Source: Papio anubis (lineage: Eukaryota > Chordata > Mammalia > Primates > Cercopithecidae). From it: a DNA stretch of 64,000 nucleotides. Positions 58,439-64,000 of this stretch are shown one piece after another. The translations under genes and the position numbers were made by a program. The first letter of the stretch is position 1, and every line of letters starts with the position of its first letter. Below the pieces are notes generated by a model. The model did no database searches and was not told the origin of the DNA. It saw only the letters and a program-made list of their open reading frames with translations. The DNA lies in assembly GCF_008728515.1 (NCBI RefSeq), contig NC_044996.1, forward strand, positions 102,059,287-102,123,286, read 5' to 3'.

Positions 58439-59120
58439 CTCAAAAAGGATTAAACATCATGTTGTATTTGACAATGCTTCCCATATAACTTGGCGTGTCA
58501 AATGAGCCTGTTTACTGTCTCTCCTTTGGATGCTGAAGGGCGCTCTGTAACACCTTAAATTGAGTTTGAGGTCAAAAGACTTAATTTTAAAATTTAATTT
58601 CAATTTTGGGAAGTCAAGTAAGTCAAAGGTTTAAAACACTTAATAAAAATAAAATCACGGTCACTATAAAATAATAGTCATTAATTTATCCAGAGTATTA
58701 ATTAAAACGCTGTTAAAAAGCAAAAATGTTTATTTTGTGATAGAGAGGAAACTCAGTTTTCTAAACAATCAAAAGACCTAATAAAGACAGCATGAGACAG
58801 AATCTCTCTCTCCTTTTCCCTCCTTTTTTGCAGTTTACTCAAAAGGTGAACAAAAATATTTTACTTTATTTATTTAATACTACACGAAATTCTTGCTTGA
58901 AAGACAAAACCAAATTTTACTTTTGTATTAGTGTATTATAAATACTAATCTTAAAGCTATTTGAATAAAACCTTATGAACAAACTAATGTCAGTCAGCTT
59001 TTGATCACATAAGATCTTCACAAACCTTTATAATCTTACAAATTTTTTTTCTATTTTCTTTTTTCCCAACTTTTGATCTCATTTGGTTTCATCAGTATTT
59101 TTTAAGTTTAAAACAAGTTC
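57706..59120 (-). pseudogene. Provirus internal sequence, pol part, not resolved
   Basis: AT-rich decayed internal sequence. Apart from arm 2 of the inverted repeat I cannot place motifs here. An 80-codon open stretch (58001-57759, minus) lies just upstream of the integrase zinc-binding block. Confidence 0.4.
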
Positions 59121-59129
59121 AAGTAACTT

Positions 59130-59361
59130 GTGTGTGTGTGTGTGTGTGAGACAGAGTCTCGCTCTGTCACCCAGACTGGAGTGCAGTGGCGTGATCTTGG
59201 CTCACTGAAACCTCTGCCTCCTGGGTTCAAGTGATTATTCTGCCTCAGCCTCCCAAGTAGCTGGGATTAGCTGGTCTTGAACCCCTGACCTCAAGTGATC
59301 CACCTGTCTTGGCCTCCCAAAATTCTGGGATTACAGGCATTGAGCCACAATGGTTGGCCTA
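59130..59361 (-). mobile_element. Alu with internal deletion and a (TG)n tail
   Basis: Antisense Alu. Its tail is (tg)10 in place of T. The middle is missing between agctgggatta and gctggtcttgaacccctgac. Duplication aagtaactt at 59121-59129 and 59362-59370. Confidence 0.9.
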
Positions 59362-59540
59362 AAGTAACTTTTTAACTATACTTTTTTCATCAAGCACACA
59401 TGTTTATGCCTTTACAACTCTCCTCACCAAAAATATATCTTGTTTTTCTTTATACACTCTGTATACAGAATTGTTTCTCTTATATCTAGTTGTTTTAATT
59501 ACATGTATCAACTACAAATGTAACTCTTAGTAATTCTACT

Positions 59541-59754
59541 TTTCTGTTTTTTTTTTTTTTTTTTTTTTTTTTAAGAAGGAGTCTCACTCTGTCACCCAGG
59601 CTGGAGTGCAGTGGTGCAATCTCGGCTCACTGCAACCTCCGCCTCCTGAGTTCAAGCAATTCTCTGCCTCAGCCTCCCGAGTAGCTGGGATTACAGGCAC
59701 CCGCCACCATACCCGGCTAATTTTTGTATTTTTGGTACAGACAGGGTTTCACCA
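59541..59754 (-). mobile_element. Alu, 5'-truncated
   Basis: T run then antisense Alu ending at gacagggtttcacca. Duplication agtaattc at 59529-59536 and 59755-59762. Confidence 0.88.
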
Positions 59755-59762
59755 AGTAATTC

Positions 59763-61495
59763 AATTTTTTAGTGAAAATCTAGAGACCAAGTAATTTTAA
59801 ACTGTCTTATATCAGTATTTGTAGATTTAAAAAGCCATTTAAAAATTTTTAGAAAGCCATTTTCCTTATTTGTTTTGTTTATTGCTATCTAAATATATTT
59901 AGTTTTTTAATATCATATAAAAATAAGATACCAAAGTATGTAAACTTAAAATTATGGTTAATAATTGTTTTAGTATTTTAACTTACCTAGAAATGACTCA
60001 GACAACTTTGTGACTATGTATTACTTAATATTATATAACATAACTTAAAACAATTTAAATTAGTGAAAAATAATTGAAAATATGACACAGGCACCCTTCT
60101 TAATGTGTCCCACACTTTTCCTGGGTCCCAAGTACCTATATGGCACCCAAGGATGGCTATAAAGGACAGGGTCTATCTGCATCCTAAATTTACATACCAG
60201 GTGTAGAGTTCAGGACAGAGCACAGAGCTGTGAAAAAAGATGCCTGGAGGATCTGATTATTCTTAGCATGGCCAGGAGGCAAAGTTAGGCCAGAGAGGAT
60301 GAGGATTAGGCTTTACTATGCCTTATAGCTGGTAGTCTAGGCACTGAGGATATATCCCCAGGTCTCAACACATCAACCCATCCAGACCCCAGAATCCAGT
60401 CTCAAAACCAAAAACATAAACTCACAGACAAATCAAGCATCACAAATATTACAGAAGCAGCAGTTTTATGACCTTAGAACATGTAGCAGAGATGGCACAA
60501 ACCTGTCTGACTAGTAAACAGAGGCAAAATTATCTGAATTATATTTAACTGACAATTTTAGAGTCATTTCTATTTTATTTTGATAATTTTAAAGCTAGTT
60601 TTATTTGCCAAATATCACATACACACAATACATAAAGACATATAGACATACAAATAAACAGATCTTATAGCTTTCATAGAGAATTTTCATTTGCCGGTTT
60701 CCAAATAGTTTTTCTTTTTCCCATTCAAATGATCAATTTCCAATTACCTGTTTCATTGACCTAAGCAACTGTTAGCTAAGCAATACTAAATTTGCATTTT
60801 TAAAGGGATGACTCTTACGTGAAACAAAGTAGAAAATTTATAACTCAAAAGTATAGATCTGAGTCTCCAGCCCTAAATACTGTACTATCATTTGCTCAAA
60901 TCAAAAAAAGAAAACAAGAAAAAAAAGGTTGTAGGTAAAGATCCAGTTAAGATAAAGATGACCTGAGGAAAGTACCTTAAACAAAGGTAAGTCTTTTTAT
61001 ATAAATTTAAAACAATGGTAAGAGTTTCTAGTCATTTAGTCCTCCCTCTCTTTCCCAGGGTACAGAGGCAAGCAGGCCCCCTTCAAAGGGTGATCTTTTA
61101 ATAGATACCAATTTCTTTTATAAAAAGATTTCAAATTATCCAGCTAAAAGCCAGAAAGGTATATCTTGGAAACCAATTTAGTTCAATAGGCAATCTTTTA
61201 AACTTAGCTACTATTTCTTAGCTAAATTTACTGAGTTCAGGGTGGAGCCAATTAAAGAATAGGGCAAAGAATATATTCTCTATACATTAACTCAGTATGG
61301 ATAACTCTGAAAAAGAAGTAAGCCTGCTTTACCTGAGGGCCTGCCTTTTATAAACAGTTTATCCAGGATAGCTTTGTTTTAGTCTTTAGGATTAGCTAGT
61401 AACTAAGCTAGAAACTTAGCGTATTATTTTTCTTATCAATTGGTCACTTACAATGTTTACTTGCCTTTTATAAAGTATCTTCTCATAGAGGGAAT
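59763..61495 (-). pseudogene. Provirus internal sequence, gag-pol part, not resolved
   Basis: No motif identified by eye. 60100-60500 and 61020-61200 are GC-richer than the surroundings. Assigned to the provirus by position only. Confidence 0.35.
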
Positions 61496-61513
61496 AAAAA
61501 TATTGAAATCTTT

Positions 61514-62102
61514 TTTTTTTTTTTTTTTTTTGAGACAGTATCTCACTCTTGTCCCCCAGGCTGGAGTGTGATGGCATGGGATCTCGGCTCACTGCAACCT
61601 CCGCCTCCTGGGTTCAAGTGATTCTCTTGCCTCAGCCTCCCGAGTAGCTGGGATTACAGGCACCCACCACTATGCCCAGCTAATTTTTGTATTTTTAGTT
61701 GAGACAGGATTTCACCATGTTGGCCAGGCTGGTCCTGAACTCCTGACCTCAGGTAATCCACCTGCCTTGGCCTCCTGAAGTGCTGGGATGACAGGCGTGA
61801 GCCATTGCGCCCGGTCTGAGATGGAGTTTCATTCTTGTTGCCCAGGCTGGAGTGTAATGGCACGATCTTGGCTCACCACAACCTCTGCCTCCCAGGTTCA
61901 AGAGATTCTCCTGCCTCAGCCTCCCGAGGAGCTGGGATTACAGGCGAGTGCCACCATGCCTGGCTAATTTTGTATTTTTAGTAGAGACAGGGTTTCTCCA
62001 TATTGATCAGGCTGGTCTCGAACTCCCGACCTCAGGTGATCTGTCCACCTTGGCCTCCCAAAGTGCTGGGATTGCAGGCGTGAGCTACTGCACCAGGCCT
62101 TT
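61514..62102 (-). mobile_element. Two Alus head to tail with one shared duplication
   Basis: First Alu 61514-61815, second 61816-62100, joined directly (gcgcccggtctgagatggag) with no A tail between them. One duplication flanks the pair: aaaatattgaaatctttt (61496-61513) and aaaatactgaaatctttt (62103-62120). Confidence 0.93.
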
Positions 62103-62120
62103 AAAATACTGAAATCTTTT

Positions 62121-62877
62121 TAGAAGCTTGTGCACGTCAACAGGCATCCCTGGGTTAATCACATCAACAAGCATCCCTGGGTTACCCTATTTCAGGAGCC
62201 CTCATTTTAAAAATATACTTCTTAAAGTCCAGTGTTTTTCATTTGTAACATCCACTGTCCTTTTAAATTATTCTTAATCAGATTTCACCATTTCTGTGTT
62301 TGCTGTTTCTGGGACCTAATACATATACATGTATAGGTAGATGTTGCCACAAGGTGGAGTAGTCAGTTCTTCAGAAACTAAGGATCCTGTTTTTATATTG
62401 AATCTTGGCTTTGGCTCTCAGATCCACTTGATCAATGTAGCCAATGATGTTTCCCTACCTAAGCATGCATGGACAAGAAACAAAGTGAATAGAACACAAA
62501 AATCTCTGTGAATTTCCTAAAGCCACAGTTCATACCTGCTGCAGTATTGCCATTTACTGCCAGTTTCTATCTGACTCAGACATCCGAAGCCTCTAACTGG
62601 ATCCAAGCCAGTTAATTATCAGATCTGATATAATAATCCAGGACTGATCCTGGATCCAGTCCAGTTTCTACAATGACTTCTGAACCCAATTTGGTTAAAA
62701 AAAATTTGCTCAAACAAATGTACATAGCCGAAAACACAAATCCACAGAGCTGCAGAATCTGAGCAAGAACTTACTCATGATCCTCAATTGATGTGCGAGA
62801 GCAATGAACACAATGGGCCCAGTAGGTACATTGCTTAGTCACTTAATGCTCCTGGGATTGCGGAAAGCTCCACTTTG
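62121..62877 (-). pseudogene. Provirus 5' leader and start of gag, decayed
   Basis: Lies between the primer binding site and the Alu pair, at the leader/gag position on the minus strand. No open gag frame. Includes a 27-bp tandem duplication at 62133-62186. Confidence 0.45.
62133..62186. repeat. 27-bp tandem duplication
   Basis: cacgtcaacaggcatccctg... and cacatcaacaagcatccctg..., two copies at period 27 with a few differences. Confidence 0.9.
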
Positions 62878-62896
62878 GGTCTCACTTCTGATGCCA
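62878..62896 (-). promoter_or_regulatory. tRNA-Leu-like primer binding site
   Basis: On the minus strand reads tggcatcagaagtgagacc two bases after the LTR end (tttaaca). It matches the 3' end complement of tRNA-Leu (tggtgtcagaagtggga) at 14 of 17 positions. It fixes the orientation of the provirus. Confidence 0.75.
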
Positions 62897-62916
62897 TCTG
62901 TTAAAATAAAAACTTT

Positions 62917-63207
62917 CTAGATGCAGTGGCTGATACTTGTAATCCCAGCACTTTGGGAGGCCAAGGTGGGAGGATCACATGAGGTCAGGAGTTTAAAACC
63001 AGACTGGGCAAGAGTCTGGGTGCTACAAAAATTAAAAAAATTAGTCAGATATGGTGGCACACACCTATAGTCCCAACTATTCAGGAGGCTGAAGCAGGAG
63101 CATCACTTGAACCCAGGAGTTTGAGGCAGCAGTGAGCTATAATCATGCCACTGCACTTCTGCCTGGGAGACTGAGTGAGACCCTGTCTACAAAACAAAAC
63201 AACAACA
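62917..63207 (+). mobile_element. Alu (older) in the 5' LTR
   Basis: Sense Alu. Duplication aaaaacttt at 62908-62916 and 63208-63216. The LTR continues on both sides. Confidence 0.92.
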
Positions 63208-63359
63208 AAAAACTTTAGACAAATTAAATTTAATAGAGTTTAATTGAGCAAAGAACAATTCAGGAATTAAGGAGGCCTTTGAACCAGAATAGATTCAGAG
63301 ACAGTCTAGGACAGCCACATCATCGAAGAGGATTTATGGACAAAAAGAAAAGTGATGTG

Positions 63360-63670
63360 GGCCAGGCATGGTGGCTCACTCCTGTAATCCCAGCACTTTG
63401 GGGGTCAAGGTTGGTGTGTCACCTGAGGTCAGGAGTTCCAGACCAGCCTGGCCAACATGGTGAAACCCCGTCTCTACTAAAAATATAAAAATTAGCCAGG
63501 TGTGGTAGCAGGTGCTTGTAGTCCCAGCTACTTGGGAGGCTGAGGCAGAAGAGTCACTTGAACCCGGGAGATGGAGGTTGTAGTAAGCCAAGATCACACC
63601 ATTGCACTCCAGCCTGGGCGACAAGAATGAAACTCCATCTCAAAAAAAAAAATCAAAAAAAAAAAAAGAG
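63360..63670 (+). mobile_element. Alu in the 5' LTR
   Basis: Sense Alu with A-rich tail. LTR wording resumes at about 63680. Confidence 0.9.
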
Positions 63671-63903
63671 AGAAAAGAGAGTCACAGAAACAGTTTATTG
63701 GTTACAGCTTGGCATTTGCCTTAATTGAACATGGCTTGAACAGTTGGCCACCTTTGATTAGCTGAAACTCAGTGATTGGTAGAAAAGCAAGTTATAGTCT
63801 ATTTAAACATTTAATTAGGTTGTAGTTCACCATGTACAGATAAATCTTTAGGTCACGTTTAAAATATTTAAGAAGGCAGGTTAAATTCAGTGACTTTCTT
63901 AAG

Positions 63904-64000
63904 AGCTCATGGTACATTGGAAGCTGGGATTAAGGTTTCTGAGACAGAATGCCTGGGAATCCTAAGTTCTGCATAACGTATGTCAGGTTTCCTACTTATT
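63904..64000. other. Unassigned flank of the provirus
   Basis: No match to the 3' LTR. Probably host sequence beyond the insertion. Confidence 0.35.

Larger units (their letters stand above)
54740..63903 (-). mobile_element. ERV1 provirus (gammaretrovirus-like), two LTRs, decayed
   Basis: Two matching LTRs in the same orientation (54740-55151 and 62899-63903) flank about 7.7 kb. On the minus strand a tRNA-Leu-like primer binding site adjoins the 5' LTR (62878-62896) and a purine-rich tract adjoins the 3' LTR (55152-55170). Integrase and env-start remnants are in the expected order on that strand. Without inserted Alus the 5' LTR is about 385 bp, near the 412 bp of the 3' LTR. A THE1B LTR, several Alus and a local inverted repeat disrupt it. 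It resembles MER61/PABL-type elements, but the family name is uncertain. It has no coding capacity. Confidence 0.85.
62899..63903 (-). mobile_element. Provirus 5' LTR, carrying two Alus
   Basis: LTR sequence at 62899-62916, 63208-63359 and about 63670-63903, interrupted by two sense Alus. It matches the 3' LTR in gacaaattaaatttaataga, gtttaattgagcaaagaaca, gattagctgaaactcagtga and ttaaaatatttaag. The outer end is approximate (near cttaaga). Confidence 0.82.

Noticed and set aside
1..64000. CRISPR arrays, operons, bacterial-type promoters or riboswitches
   Set aside because: The window is clearly primate. No regularly spaced repeat arrays or prokaryotic gene organisation were seen.

Overview
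The window is repeat-dense primate nuclear DNA. About twenty-five Alu copies, L1s with primate-lineage 3' ends, THE1/MST/MLT1 MaLR LTRs, MLT2/HERV-L, L2 and MIR fix it as a primate. Several young AluY copies carry features I associate with Old World monkey AluY (a ccggatctcagctc block, a cctcgcccggctag block, and an aggcttgagcc end), so a cercopithecid such as a macaque, baboon or guenon is the best guess. I find no intact protein-coding gene, tRNA, rRNA or other RNA gene that I can defend. Open frames come from repeats or are short chance frames. An exon embedded in unassigned stretches cannot be excluded by eye.

Layout. 1-7 kb: old LTR debris, including a three-level nest (an ERV LTR inside an MST LTR inside an MLT1 LTR), an L2 split by another LTR, and an MLT1A-type LTR. 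7.1-14.0 kb: a near full-length L1 on the minus strand with a clean 22-bp target-site duplication, carrying two Alus and a ruined reverse transcriptase. 14-22 kb: L1 3' fragment, Alus, a large CA/GACA microsatellite, MIR, a hAT-Charlie remnant and unassigned sequence. 22.4-27.3 kb: old L1M sequence. 27.3-34.6 kb: Alus (one only 57 bp long), L2 and unassigned sequence. 34.7-39.0 kb: old L1M-like sequence split by a two-LTR MaLR provirus. 39.0-42.3 kb: HERV-L gag-like sequence between two MLT2 LTRs in opposite orientations, next to a 26-base C run. 45.1-51.3 kb: a plus-strand L1 with an ORF2 deletion. 51.7-53.5 kb: two ERV1 LTRs. 54.74-63.90 kb: a decayed minus-strand gammaretrovirus-like provirus with both LTRs, a tRNA-Leu-like primer binding site, a polypurine tract and recognisable integrase and env-start remnants, invaded by a THE1B LTR and several Alus.

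The most unusual structure is inside that provirus: a 0.28-kb inverted repeat (57206-57484 against 58158-58438, about 92% identical by eye). One arm sits in the middle of the integrase reading, as if copied in backwards. Other points worth checking are the very short Alu with a perfect duplication, a tandem Alu pair sharing one duplication, and an indel-rich Alu beside the poly-C run that may mark poor sequence. I see no novel gene system. The content is mobile-element history, not cooperating genes.
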